Source of the DNA: Lates calcarifer
Lineage: Eukaryota > Chordata > Actinopteri > Centropomidae
NCBI RefSeq assembly: GCF_001640805.2
Contig: NC_066848.1
Location: 11,857,896-11,921,895 of the forward strand
Direction of reading: 5' to 3'
DNA: 64,000 bases
The position numbers and the translations under genes were made by a program. Below the pieces are notes generated by a model, which was given only the letters and a program-made list of their open reading frames with translations, was not told the origin of the DNA and made no database searches. How positions within the stretch are numbered: the first letter of the stretch is position 1; the number at the start of each line of letters is the position of its first letter. Below are positions 51,682 to 63,429 of the stretch, one piece after another.

Positions 51682-53103
51682 ATGGCAAGTGCAGCGAGTG
51701 CTAACCTAAATGCAGTCCGGGAGACAATGGACGGTAAATATATAGATGTTTATCTGATATACTTGCAAAATAACTTCAGTAGCAAATAAACTGGCTTGTT
51801 TTTTCTAACCCCTAAATTATCGTTTTGGTCACAAATAGAGCGTGCAGCAGTCAGGTTTTACTGCTACAAAATCTGAATAGGTTTAACAGGTCAACTTCTT
51901 CCCGCAACAGTGCTGCTGGAGATTTCCAGGTTGCTGAACACTGGTTTGGATATGGAGTCTCTGTCCATATGTGTGAGACTGTGCGAGCAAGGCATCAACC
52001 CAGAAGCCCTGTCGGCTGTCATCAAGGAACTGCGTAAAGCATCTGAGTCTCTCAAGGTACAGAAACTGCCCCAGATAGAGCAGTATTGTTGGAAAGAATG
52101 GTTTTTGTTGTAGGGACAGAGGTGATTTAAACTCCTTGGTTATATCCTAGCCTCGGTTTTCACTATTCAAATGAGGGATGTTGATCATCAGTCAATTATT
52201 TTTTGAAAAAAAAAATAACCTATGATCAGTTAAGTACTGAGAAATAGAGGAGGTGAAATAAATAGATCATTACAAGCACATAAAATTACAATAATATAAG
52301 AATATATACAGTAAGACAATTAAAAAATATGTATCAGCTGTCAGAGATTCTGCCTTGCCATTTGAATATCTCTGGGTGTATTAGGCAATTATGATGTGCT
52401 TCAGAGCAATACTGGATCTTTGCTATTTGATGGGTTATCTTGTTTTTTAAGATAGTTGGTTAATTATCCCAAAAGAGATATTGTTGTTTCGTTATTCTAT
52501 CCATAAACATTTACCTGATTTTCCAGAAAACAAATCATAACTCATTTTAAAATTGCACATGCATTATGGTAGTCTACCTATATCTCCTTCTCCTAACAGG
52601 TTTGTACTACTGAATTTGGCTATCTCTGTCATCTTTTCATGAGTACGTGCACTCTTGAACCATAATATCTGTTTTTATGCTAAACAAAGTGATATTTTTG
52701 ATGTGGAACTTAAATATTCTGATTGACAGCATAATTAAGGGAACATTTCAATCACTATCAAAGACAGCTGCTAATAGGAAAATATCTTGTCATTTAGACA
52801 ACAGGGATGATAAGTTGTCATCACAGAGAGTCTGTAAAAAGTCAAATATGCACAATGTGAGTCCCTAATATTTGTTTTGGTATAGCTTTTGTGTTTTTCT
52901 CACTTTATCAAGCTTCCAGGTATCCTTTCCCTCTCTTTTATTTTACCTCAATTTTGCAAACATATTTCAGAATTTGGCTTTGTCCTGTGGCTATAAAACA
53001 GGCGTAGTGAGAAAAATATAATGATCTAATCATGATTCATGATGATGCATCACCACTGTATCTGCATTTTCTCTCTCAGGCTTCTGAAAACTCTGTAAAC
53101 TGA
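51682..53103 (+). CDS. mzt1: Mitotic-spindle organizing protein 1 (MOZART1)
   Basis: A very small alpha-helical subunit of the gamma-tubulin ring complex that binds the N-termini of GCP proteins and helps recruit and activate the complex at centrosomes. Three exons: 51682-51733, 51911-52056, 53080-53103. Phases 1 and 0 agree, giving 73 residues. The core is nearly identical to human MZT1: [40 protein letters not shown] and [18 protein letters not shown]. The human alanine-rich N-terminal stretch is reduced to MASAASA, which accounts for the shorter length (human 82). The last exon codes only seven residues (ASENSVN) and the stop. The ATG has a good context (catcATGg). It shares a promoter with bora. 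Confidence 0.96.
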
Positions 53104-53642
53104 GGATGAAAACAGATAACCCCAGTTTGGGACCTTTAATGGGATCATGCCCTGTTCCTGGATCTGTACCATGGGCTCTCCAGCCAGTCAGATTTGTGTT
53201 TGTGTTGGAAGCCTGTCATCTGCACCTCCTCAGTGACAAATATACTCCTATTGTGTGCTTTGACTTGTGTCAGAGTTTTTGTGTCGAGGTATCAGCCCCA
53301 GTCCACTTCCCAAACACAAGTTCTCTCCCAATATGAACACAAAGCCTTTCTCCCTTGAGGCTTCCTCCAAGTTTCTCCTACCGCCATTTGTAAATTGTAA
53401 GGTCAGAGAGGTATTAGCGTTGTCATTCTGCCTTAATTTAAAAGCATAACTTAAATTTCTGACAGTCAACTTATGTTGCACTTTTGAGGAGGAAATGTAT
53501 TTTGTTTTGTTTTTTATATCTATAATTTGTTAAAAATTGTTGTTGTTCATTGTTCATTTTGTGTAAGTTTAAAGCATTTCTAACTCAATCCTTTTGCCAT
53601 TTCTATTGTCCACATAACCATTAATAATGGAAGAAACTGTAA

Positions 53643-53648
53643 ATTAAA
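53643..53648 (+). terminator. mzt1: Possible mzt1 poly(A) signal (ATTAAA)
   Basis: ATTAAA, about 540 bp beyond the mzt1 stop. Another ATTAAA occurs at about 53783. No AATAAA precedes them in the 3' flank, so the true end is uncertain. Confidence 0.3.
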
Positions 53649-55737
53649 ATGTTGCAGTCAGCAGCCACCAGGTGGTGTTGTGTCATTCTTATTACAGTCT
53701 GAGGTATAGGTCTTCACTGGGTGATTCGAACTGTCCAAGTGTCCAGTCTCATGGGTTCTCCTCATACTGTTGTTTAACCGCAATTAAATACTGTGATCTC
53801 ATCAGATAGTTTTTAAAATCACAGTTTCACATTAATTTGTTTTTTTGTGTCTTGATCCCATTTTAGAAAGCAGCAAAGCATTTTTAACAGGCCTCTTGTT
53901 ATTAGAAGCTGAATTTTCTGAAGCATTTTACAAAGGAAATGATCTTTCCTGTCACACTAGGTGAAAGGGGCAAATATATTGGTAGAACACTGCACAGCAC
54001 AATAGAAAACAGACTGTGCAGAAGTGATCACATCCACAGCCAACATACTTTACAAAAGAGAAGACACGAACAAGGGTCATTCATTACAGCAGGATGTCCT
54101 GAAATCTTGACCTCCCTCATGTTTGTACTCTATCCACAAAAAAGTATTTGAGATATATATTGCAAACTTGACAAAAAAAAGTGTGCCTTTGATCAACCAG
54201 AAATGAAACCGCTACATCATGTAGACTGTCTAACCACACAGAGCATTGTTTTGTTTCGCCACTGTCTGTAAAATAGCTCTATTCATCTTCTAGACGAGGG
54301 AAAATGCTGAGAGCACAGAACATTCCTCCACAAGCCAATATAAAGGCTAGGAGCGACCTCTCATCCACATAGGCTTGTATCTGTAGCTTGCGTGCGTGTG
54401 TGTGTGTGTGTTATGTGTGTCCCTCTACGTGTGTGAGTTTAGGTGTTCATGCAGCGCTGTAGATGTCTACAAATGAGTAGCCCCTAAGCCATCTGACAGT
54501 AACGCCTCACCCCTCACAGGCACACCACAGAGAAAGCCGGTGAGTGAGCAGGAGAGAGTGTGTGTGCGTAAGCATTTCTGTCTTCTTCTGCTTTGTCTCG
54601 CCATCTTGACTGACAGGCTGTGAGTCTAAATCTCTGTACTGCTGCTTTGATCTCTTAACACAGTATCTCTCTGTTCCTCAATACCAGCATCGTGTTAGCC
54701 AAGTATGAGAGGCATACAGATACGGTGCAGTGGCTCTCCTTGATAGCCCATAAGCCTGAACAACCCCTGGCCTCCGTGGGGGGTGGGTTGCATGAGATGT
54801 TGATGGAGGGAGACCCACATTTAGAATCCTTTTCTTTTTACAAAGGAAAAGAGTTATGCATGGCTTGATTGGCTACTGTGGGCGTGGGATTCAGGATGCA
54901 TTGCTCTCTGTTTGATGTGTTTGAAGGGTTTCTCCTGATCCAAACTGGCTACTTTGATCTCTGTAAAACAAAATATTCCCAAATCCCATAGTCCTGACTG
55001 AGAGATTAGCGTCCATATATGCATAAACATCTAAGAGGTGTTCAACTAGGGCACTGGTCAGGTCACATGACTGTATAAACTTAAGAGGCAAGCAGGTCCT
55101 CACATCGGAACTTCTGAAGGTGTTTATGTTTGTACGTCTGATAATTATCCAGGCCGAGGATTATTTTTCTGATAAATGAGGGCAGTCTCATTTAAAAGTG
55201 AAAGATCTATGTGTTGCAATTATGGTTCAGGTGTCTGCAGTGGATATTATAAAAATAATTAGACTGGACTGATTAGAAGTTTCTTATGTATAAAGAAGGA
55301 TGGTCTGTTGATGTTTGTACAAACCTAAATTACACACGCATTGTCTCATGAAAACATCTACTGTGTAGAGCCTTATGTGAGGCAGAGTTAAACCAAAAGT
55401 CAAAGATCTCTGCGCAGTTATGTTTAGGTTACTAATTACCATCAGCCAACACACAGGTTTAATGGTCTCTCTGCAGAGACGAGCCTTTGTTTGTTATGCC
55501 CATTTCATGTTTTATTGCTTGTTATATGGTTATATCAGGGCTAGAATTTATTTTTATTTTTTTTGCTAAGTTCATCTGGTTGAGTAATTTTTTATTTTAT
55601 AAAAAAGGCTTTATTTGTGTTTTAGAAAGGGAACTTTTTGCGTTATATCTAAAATGTTATGTTCTTGTTTTTGTCTGACAAACGTAATGGTATGCAATGG
55701 TATTTTTTGGCTTCTTGTGCATCCATGACACAATTAA

Positions 55738-56040
55738 CAGTGGTGGAAAGTAACTCAGAATATTAAGTATTAAAGTTCTAAGTACAATTCAGAGGTACTT
55801 TTACTTTACTTCAGTAATTCAATTGTATGCTACTTCATATTTTTACTCCACTGTATAATCCACATTATATTTACTATATTACAACTATAGTTATTTAACT
55901 GAGTTTAAATAACATTAATATGCACATAAATATGATGCATTGTTATACATTTAATCACTAAACAGTACATAAAATAGGTCAGCTATTACATTAAAATGCT
56001 GCTTACATATTAATGCATCAGCAATAATAATCCAATTGTA
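55738..56040. mobile_element. Non-autonomous fish repeat, copy 3 (CAGTGGTGGAAAGTAACT end)
   Basis: The left end CAGTGGTGGAAAGTAACTC is near-perfect for the family seen at 34260-34591, followed by AAGTACAATTCAGAGGTAC and TTTTTACTCCACTGTATAATC. The right end is missing or decayed, and another repeat begins at about 56048, so the copy is probably truncated or interrupted. Confidence 0.65.
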
Positions 56041-56047
56041 TAATAAT

Positions 56048-56310
56048 TACCTCTGCCAAGGAGGTTATGTTTTCATCCATGTCTGTTTGTTATTTTTCTT
56101 TGTCAGCAGGATTACGCAAAAAAAGCACTGAACTAGCTCATACCAAATGTGGTGGAGGGATGGGGCATGGGTCGGGGAAGAACCCATTAAACTGTGGTGT
56201 GGATCAGGTTAAAGGGGCAGATCCAGATTTTTTCAAAATCACTTTCCTTATTGTTGGTAGGTGGGGGATTTTAATTTTTTTTTTAAAATTTTGTCAGTTT
56301 CTCAGGAAAT
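56048..56310. mobile_element. Fish interspersed repeat (CTCTGCCAAGGAGGTTATGTT type)
   Basis: Landmarks recognised from memory: CTCTGCCAAGGAGGTTATG, CAGGATTACGCAAAAA, AAATGTGGTGGAGGGATGGG, GGGGAAGAACCCATTAAA, GTGTGGATCAGGTTAAAGGG and GGCAGATCCAGATTTTTT. This repeat is common in teleosts. The short frame through it is not a gene. Confidence 0.6.
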
Positions 56311-56939
56311 AATGTGTGGACTATGAGCAGGAAACAACAAAAAGCCTGTTTTAGTCTTACAGCTAACATTAGCTGCTACTGAGTTACTGGTCATACCAGA
56401 CCAGTGAAGACTATCGCAGTAAAACCCCTAAGTTAATTTTAACACACACTGCAGCTTTAATTTATAAAAGGAAGATTGTGTTATTTCTTCTTTTCAAAGT
56501 TATGTAGTACCGCTTTAAGTAAGATTTTGAGGGCAAGAGTTTTGCTTGTGGTGGACTATTTTTACACACTTACTTTTGTTTAAGCTACCGCTGACTGAAA
56601 AGGCACTGTGAACTACTGTATATAACTAAGCTGATAGCTGCATATTCTTAATACCCAAAAACCCATTTATTTGACACCCTACATCACAGTATAGTCTGAC
56701 GAGATTGTACTTACAGGTTTGGCACTGAGGTGACTGATTTATTAATATTTCTGTAACTGATTGAGCCTGTCTGGCCCTCATCTCTCACCAATATGAAGCT
56801 TCACTGACTGCATTTGCCCTGAGAGGAGCTCTGTGACCTTGTAAGATCTTACTCCAATACACCTCCCTTGATTAAATACAGGCCACACTTTTACACTGTA
56901 AGATTATACTATTTAGGCCCCAATTAAATTCATAGCAAG

Positions 56940-57420
56940 GAAATTGGATCGTAAACTCTTTAAAGGACCGTTAACAATCATTAGACAGGATAATGGCATG
57001 GCAATCAAAATATGTTTAAAAAAAAAAAACTTCCAAAGTCTTTTGGTGACTTTGTTGTTTTTGGACATTTTCCAAGCAGATTAATGTAGAATTGATTGAT
57101 TTACAGTTGTAATTAGCTGTCTTCTGCATAGATGCATAATAATCATACATCTCCCTGCCTGTTTTAATGTATTAATTGGTTTCATTAACAAAAGCAGTTA
57201 ATTGAATAACAATTAACAAAGTTGGTGATGGCATCGACACAGCGCAGTGCAAACTCCCTTGTGTTTTCCCTATGATGATAATGAAACCACCTTTTTATCA
57301 GATTGGAATTTTGTGTGTTGGACTATGTAATGACTAATATGATATTGGGCTTATTAGTTTATTCGAGTGGCTCACTGAGGCGTTAAGCTGGTATTGAACA
57401 TGTTGTGTTTAACAGGTAGG
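56940..57420. promoter_or_regulatory. Candidate conserved non-coding element, block A
   Basis: A non-repetitive AT-rich block containing many TAAT/ATTA cores. Examples are ATTGATTGATTTACAGTTG, TTGTAATTAGCTG, TATTAATTGGTTTCATTAAC, GCAGTTAATTGAATAAC and GACTAATATGATATTGGGC. It also has GATA/TATC sites. Its complexity, lack of microsatellite decay and position upstream of dach1 suggest an enhancer. Conservation itself cannot be seen from one sequence. Confidence 0.35.
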
Positions 57421-57756
57421 CACCATATGCTGCCTTAATCAGACATTGGAATCACATTTGGTTGTTAAATTGTCTTCTAATAAAAGCAGGTAGTAAAACA
57501 ACTTGAGCTAATTCAATTTCAGGCGAGTTTGGGTGCAGTGAACAGCTGTTCATATTTGTTGAATTGTTTTAACATGCTCTCTCCTTTTTTGTTTTTCTTT
57601 TCTTTTTCTTTTTTTTCTTAAGGTTTAACTGCAACAGCCTGTTTGTTCCTCAACTTTTCTTGTAGAAAATAGAGATGGAGGGTGGGCTAGCTGTCCACTC
57701 TCCTTAAAAGAAGACAATACCAGGCATATTGTAGTGACAGCTTGCATTGTGTGCGC

Positions 57757-57850
57757 GTGTGTGTGTGTGTGAAAGAGAGGGAGAGAAAGGGGACAGGAGA
57801 GAGAGAGAGCCTGAGTGTGTGTATGTTAGAAAAACAGAAAAATATAGAGA

Positions 57851-57884
<34 letters not shown>
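57757..57884. repeat. Compound TG / GA microsatellite region
   Basis: A TG run, a GA-rich middle and a longer (TG)n at about 57853-57884. The frames through it are repeat artefacts. Confidence 0.85.
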
Positions 57885-57887
<3 letters not shown>

Positions 57888-57939
57888 TGCGTGCGCATGT
57901 GTGTTACAGTGACAGCTTGTATTCTCCGTGATTAATGAT

Positions 57940-58092
57940 GTGCTGTGTGACTTGATAAGTGCTTCGGAGGACCAACGCTTGTTTCAATTAGACCTTGTGA
58001 AGGTCGCGACGCCGCGCCGGCCTCTCATTATCATATCCATAATCAATCCACATTATCATAGGGGAATGTGGAATGGATGTGTGATATCTTGG
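57940..58092. promoter_or_regulatory. Candidate conserved non-coding element, block B
   Basis: A complex sequence between two microsatellites. It has TTTCAATTAGACC, AAGGTCGCGACG (nuclear-receptor half site followed by a CpG-rich GCGCCGG), then CTCATTATCATATCCATAATC and CACATTATCATAGG, with repeated TTATCAT (GATA/homeodomain-like) sites. It is flanked sharply by (TG)n and (AC)n runs, as many preserved elements in fish non-coding DNA are. Confidence 0.35.
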
Positions 58093-58096
58093 TCAT

Positions 58097-58121
58097 ACAC
58101 ACACACACACACACACACACA
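58097..58121. repeat. (AC)n microsatellite
   Basis: Twelve AC units. A second short (AC)n run lies at 58401-58423. Confidence 0.9.
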
Positions 58122-58214
58122 GAGATGAGCACACACAAAGACACCTAATCACATACCAAAACACAATGACATACTCTCTCACTCACAAGAGCACACACAC
58201 ACCCTTCACTCCAA

Positions 58215-58600
58215 GTTGATTTGAATCATAACAGTGGCTGTCGGAACGGATTGTCTGTTCAGATTAAGAGTGTGTTTCTGAGAATTAAGCAGCGTTGATG
58301 GTGGTGGCATTTCAGATCTCCTCTGCAGACACAAATGCCAAAACATCATTCTGTCACCCCCCCTTCTTCTCTCTCACACAACCACATATACGGCCTAATG
58401 CACACACACACACACACACACACAGATACACGTACACACTTAACCAGGACCCTGGGGCATTTTTAATAGAGGCGAAGTGATTCGTATGTTTTTACTCCTC
58501 TAATGAGAACAGATTGAGTGGTATTTACACTTCATCGGCTGATCTAACCACCTACACATTTCCCTCATGCTTCTGCTGCTCACTGGCCAAAACAGACATG
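58215..58600. promoter_or_regulatory. Candidate conserved non-coding element, block C
   Basis: Two complex stretches (58215-58335 and 58440-58600) separated by CA-rich sequence. Visible sites include TTGATTTGAATCATAAC, CAGATTAAGAG, GAGAATTAAGCAGC, TTTTTAATAGAGG and CTCTAATGAGAAC. No coding frame is supported. Its status as an element is inferred from composition and position only. Confidence 0.3.
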
Positions 58601-60149
58601 TGGAAAGGACCAGAGCTTGGCTTTCAAACAGCAACACAACATGAACATTATCTTTGTCTCTTTGGCTCGTGGTGGCACAATGGCACGATAAATATGAACT
58701 GTTAAAGCAGAGAGACTACATTCAGATTTAGTTTCTTTAAAGATGTTGTGTGTATTTGTCTCAGAAAGTAAAAACTGTAAAGAAAAGGCAACTGAAACTG
58801 GATTCAAATCTCTGGCAAGGAGGGGATGACCCATTTGGGATCTGACTGTTATTTCCCAGTGAATCCTTAATTTAATCAGCCAGTCTACCTGAGATTGAAA
58901 CATATACCAAAAAAAAAAAAAAGCCTATTTCCTCCAAAAATATTCTAACAAACATCGACTATATGATACAATAACATGAACTGAGGCAACTGTTGAAGGT
59001 TAAATCTTAATAATCACACTACTGAAGCAATTAGAGGAATCAAAGAAGATATAAAATATTAATTAACTCAGTAATATTTTGTGAAGGGAGAATATTCCCA
59101 GGTGGTCAAGATAGATGGTTTGCAAAGTCTGAGGAAATGACTTTAAAGCACTAAAAAGAGGATGCCACTGATTTAGTATTAGATTACTAACTGCTGGACA
59201 GTTTAAAAATCAAAATTGATGCAGAAGAACCAGAATTTTTTTTAAAAAATTCCATGCATTGTTCTTCCCTGTTGCCTACATTACCCACAATGCAACAGAA
59301 CCGCATGCAGCTCAGGCAAAGATTCAGGCATGCTATGATAGGAGCTGCTACAACTTTTTTCACTTACACACTGGTAGTCCCCAAGACCTGCTAGTTGACT
59401 TTAATGTGTGAAATCAGCAGAGTTCCCCTTCAGTATCACACAGTTCAAGTATGAATTTGTTCCTTTCTTCCCCTCTGTATCACATCATGTTTTTACACTT
59501 CAGTCACTGGAGACATTTTGCATGAAGTATCAGCTCATTGTTTCATATCAAGGGAGTTTAAGCACAATAGCTGCTGTATGAATTAAACCTACGACCTTCC
59601 TGTTGTGAGACAAAGTCACTTCCCACCAGGGCATCCTGCAAACTACAGTAACTGGTTTACACCGTGGTTGCTCACATCTTGGATGGATGAACTAAAATGA
59701 AAAATTAAACAAAATCTAGCATCTAAGGTCGTTATCACTAATCATCTCTTTACTGTGGGATATTACTCATCAGGACCTTGTTTATGCCACTTTTTGTAGA
59801 TTACCTTGGTTTGTAATATATCAGCAATTCTATTATCAGATGGTGCCACAACCTTAAAAAGTTGCAGAGCTCTGGTCTGGGAGGTTAAAACCGAACATTT
59901 CACTGCTTATTAAACAGTTTAAGGTGGGAATTTACAACATGAATCAGCTCTGCTTAACACTGATGGCTTTATCGGTGTATTTTCTACAGATGGAGAAAGA
60001 GAGTCGTGACATTTCTTTTTGGCAAGGAAAAGGCCATACTCAGCAGGAGTTATCAAAGGCAAAAAGTAAAAAGTTCGAGTTAGCTATCTCTCCCTCTCTC
60101 TCCCCCTCTCTCTCTCTCTCTCTCTTCCCCTGGAGATACTCATGTTAAG

Positions 60150-60480
60150 CATAATTAAGCAGATTTGATTAGCATCAAGCCTGGCTTCCTCTCTTGACTT
60201 TTAATGAATGTAAATCTACCATCTACATCCTAAAGATTAATTTCTGCCAATTAAAAAACACAAGAGGGCTTATTGGGGAGAGGGGGAGGGGGGTTGGGAG
60301 GAAAAGAGTGTTAAAGTCCTTTGAGTTGGAGTACAGTCGGAGTTTTATCCTCTTCCCCCTTGTCTTATGGTGAGATGGTCTCTGGAGATCTGTGTCTCTC
60401 TCTCTCTCTCTCTCTCTCCCCCTCACGACCAAGATCATTATCAGCACAATGTTCCGTGAAAGCCACTTTGAAAGGACTGT
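60150..60480. promoter_or_regulatory. Candidate conserved non-coding element, block D
   Basis: Around a (CT)n tract at 60088-60123 and a second one at 60393-60418 lies complex AT-rich sequence: AAGCATAATTAAGCAG, GATTTGATTAGCATC, CTTTTAATGAATG, AAGATTAATTTCTGCC, CCAATTAAAAAAC and GATCATTATCAGCAC. ATTA-type cores are dense. It may be an upstream dach1 enhancer. Confidence 0.3.
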
Positions 60481-61539
60481 GAACTCCATATGTAAATGAT
60501 GGGAGTGTGTGTCTGAGTGTGTGTGTGTGTGTGTGTGCGTGCATGCATGTGTGTGTCTGTGCTGGATGAGGAAGCGGTACAGGGAACAGGTAAAGGGGTC
60601 AATTTGTCAAACCAAGGTTACTGGCCCCCTCATGAGCTCTTGTACTGTCCCTCGTCTCTCTGATTAAGAGTCCTGTCTGAATCCTTCAGATTCACATTCA
60701 GATTCAGATTTTTGCTGATTCAAGACCATGAAGGTGTGGAGTGGGAAACAACATCATATTAACGACAAAATGATGGCACGAGGCAGCAGTGATGCAGAGG
60801 TATAACATCCTCTCAGACTGCACCTGATTTACATGTAATTTTTGGCTTATCCAACTGTAGAGACAAAATTAAATTAAACATAAATGTGCTGGCAATTTGC
60901 CACTTTTTCCTATATTTCAATATGCTTGCATTCTTACCTTCACATGAAAACATACTGGTTGTCATTACAAATGATACAGACCCTTTTTCCTATCAAAGCT
61001 TATATTAATTCATGTTATCCTGTTTAAATTTAAACCTCTACATTGCACATAAATATCAGACACTGACAAACCTATATCTTGGAGCACTTCTTTACAAACT
61101 GACCTGATTTCATATTTGGTTGCAAGAAAAAAAAAGAAGTTCAATATGCATGATGTTTTCCTTTGATGAACGATGATGCTCTCAAGTGTCTGTTTTTGTG
61201 TTTTATTCTAAAGCACCCTGTTGGCTATTATCAAATTTAACAAAGTCTCTCTGATGTGTTATTCATATTAAGTAATATTTAGAAAAGGATGTGATGAATA
61301 TTTGCTTTGATGAAAAATAACTACAGTAATCAGATCATTATTCTCAGGGATTATACAACTACATAACTATTAGTCCCAAATGATGTTCTAGAAAGATTAC
61401 AGTGATATAATGAAGGTTTAAAAAAACTGCTACAAAGTGCCACAGAAGCACTAAGTCCCATCAGAAGCATTAATATTAAAGTGTCTTTTCGTTAGGCGTT
61501 CATAAATAGGCTTATCTAAAGTTTATGTAGGCTAATCTT

Positions 61540-61879
61540 TGCTCTCTCCCCCTCCTCTCTCTCCCTGTGTGTGAATGTGTCTCTCACTCTCTAAGAATAT
61601 GCCCAGGCTCCTCCTCTTTATGATAATGTGACAGTAGCATCTCCAGCTCGGAGACAAGCCTCCTCTCTCATTCTGATTCAACTATGTGATCTGTTTTTCC
61701 ACGCACACACGGACCCTGTCTCCACTCCTCTCTTCTTCTTTTATCCCCCCTCTCCTCCTCGGCACACTCAATGCGCAGTTCCCTCTCGCTAAGCAGCTGC
61801 GTTTTGTTCGGCGAAGTTACTTTCTAAAATAGTTGACTTTGAAGTTTACTTTTTTAACTAAAAGAAATAATTCTCGGAT
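61540..61879 (+). promoter_or_regulatory. dach1: Predicted dach1 promoter / 5' UTR
   Basis: CT-rich sequence (CTCTCCCCCTCCTCTCTC and related) followed by CTAAGCAGCTGCG and TTCGGCGAAG immediately upstream of the start codon. A TTTATGATAAT string at about 61618 is the only AT-rich promoter-like site. CpG content rises sharply towards the coding exon, as expected at a CpG-rich developmental promoter. The start site is not resolved. Confidence 0.45.
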
Positions 61880-62463
61880 ATGACCACCATGGCAACTCCG
61901 GCTGCTCCGGCTCTGCTCCCCGCCGCTCCACTCGGGCACCACCCGGCGCCGAGTTCCGTCTCTCCGGCCACCAACTCTCCGCCACCTGCGGCCACCTCCG
62001 CGGCTTCTTCCCCGGCTCCTCCGGTGGCTCACCCGGCGCTGCTTCACCAGTTCAGGGCGGACCTCTTACTACCGAACGGGACCCCGTTAAAGACCGGAGG
62101 AGCTCCCGTGTCCAGCAGCGCTAAGCCCGTGTACGCCACCCCGTCGCCCGTGGAGAGCACGCCGCAGAACAACGAGTGCAAACTGGTGGAGGTGAAAGGT
62201 GCCAAGCTGGCTTCGTTCACGGTGAAAGACACGGAGCTCATCTGCCTGCCCCAGGCTTTCGACGTGTTTCTCAAGCACCTGGTTGGGGGGCTCCACACCG
62301 TCTACACCAAGCTGAAACGACTGGACATTACACCGGTGGTGTGCAACGTGGAGCAGGTCCGGGTGCTGCGGGGGCTCGGGGCTATCCAGCCCGGGGTGAA
62401 CCGCTGCAAACTCATTTCCAGGCAGGACTTCGAGACGCTCTACAACGACTGTACCAACGCAAG
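61880..62463 (+). CDS. dach1: Dachshund homolog 1, first coding exon (gene continues beyond the window)
   Basis: A nuclear Ski/Sno/Dac-family transcriptional cofactor of the Six-Eya-Dach network. This exon encodes 194 residues plus two bases and ends at a strong donor (AACGCAAG then GTGAGT at 62464). Residues 1-80 are low-complexity Ala/Pro/Ser. KPVYATPSPVESTPQNNECK (82-101) matches DACH1 and leads into the DACHbox-N DNA-binding region (about 99-194), with ELICLPQAFDVFLKHLVGGL, HTVYTKLKRLDITPVVCNVE and CKLISRQDFETLYNDCTN. The human N-terminus has long Gly and Ser runs that are absent here. The ATG at 61880 is the first; the fourth codon is also ATG in a better context (accaccATGg), so translation might begin there. 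The coiled-coil DACHbox-C exons lie outside the window. DACH1 is preferred over DACH2 from the KPVY block and synteny with mzt1. Confidence 0.95.
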
Positions 62464-63239
62464 GTGAGTCGGGTGCAGGGAGGAGGAGGAGGGGAGCGGA
62501 GGGTGACAGTGTGACCGGGTCGTGAAGCGGCTGATGTAGGTTTACAGCTTATGTTTGAAGGGGGGGCTGGTGCAGCAGGTGTGGTGATAAAGCAGGTATA
62601 AGTGATTCACAGCTAAAGACAGTGAACATATACAATTTTAGCCACTTCTAGTCGTGCACCCTTATACTTTCTAAATGATATCAGTCTGCAGGTCAAGTCA
62701 AGTCTCTGGTTAATGTTATGTTTTATGTTTTAGATGATAATATATGCATGCAATGCATTATAATTCTGCAATATTTCAGGAGTTGGCTATAGTTTTACTC
62801 TGACATGTGCATGAGATTCATCAAAATTAAAGTCTAACATCTACCAGAGGCCACCTGTAAACTGTAAACTGGGAAAAGGAATATTTCATAAATTATTTTC
62901 TGAAAAAAAAAAACAAAAAAACAAAACCTGAATGACTGGAGGTCCAGTTAAAACCCCTCTTTACTTACCACATAACCGCTGCTAGGCCTGTTACTAATTA
63001 CCATTTTAACGGATGATGAACATTGTGATGATGATGATGATGATGGTGTTGACGATAATGAATTTTAGTAATCCTAATAAAACACACACACACACACACA
63101 CTCTTAAAAGTTTGTCATGTTATCATGGGCTATGATCTCTCTCTCTCTCTCTGACATGCACACACACACATGCACACTCTTTCCCTGTCTCTCTGACACA
63201 CACACACACACACACACACATTGAATCTGACACTGTCAT

Positions 63240-63305
63240 TCTGAGAAATTGATTCTTCACAGAAATTAATTAATTTTCATTTGGCCCCAAGCGGCAGCTT
63301 AAATC
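63240..63305. promoter_or_regulatory. dach1: Candidate conserved non-coding element in dach1 intron 1
   Basis: A complex block between microsatellites: GAAATTGATTCTTCACAG, AAATTAATTAATTTTCATTT and GGCCCCAAGCGGCAGCTTAA. The TTAATTAATT homeodomain site and its isolation between decayed repeats suggest selection, but this is inference only. Confidence 0.35.
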
Positions 63306-63429
63306 AGGACAAGCTCACTCACTCACTCACTGATCCCTTTGCTCTCTCTCTCCTTCCCTCTGCCTCCCTCTCTCTCCCTCTCCCTCTCTCTCCTTCCTTA
63401 ATAACTCGCTGTCTTATCATATCAACACT

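Larger units (their letters stand above)
53650..61500. other. Gene-free interval between mzt1 and dach1
   Basis: I find no coding exon. Frames are short and unrelated to known families. The interval contains two interspersed repeats (55738-56310), microsatellites (57757-57884, 58097-58121, 60100-60130, 60512-60560) and several non-repetitive AT-rich blocks dense in TAAT/ATTA homeodomain-type sites, listed separately as candidate conserved elements. As the 5' flank of a developmental regulator it is a natural place for dach1 enhancers. Confidence 0.65.
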
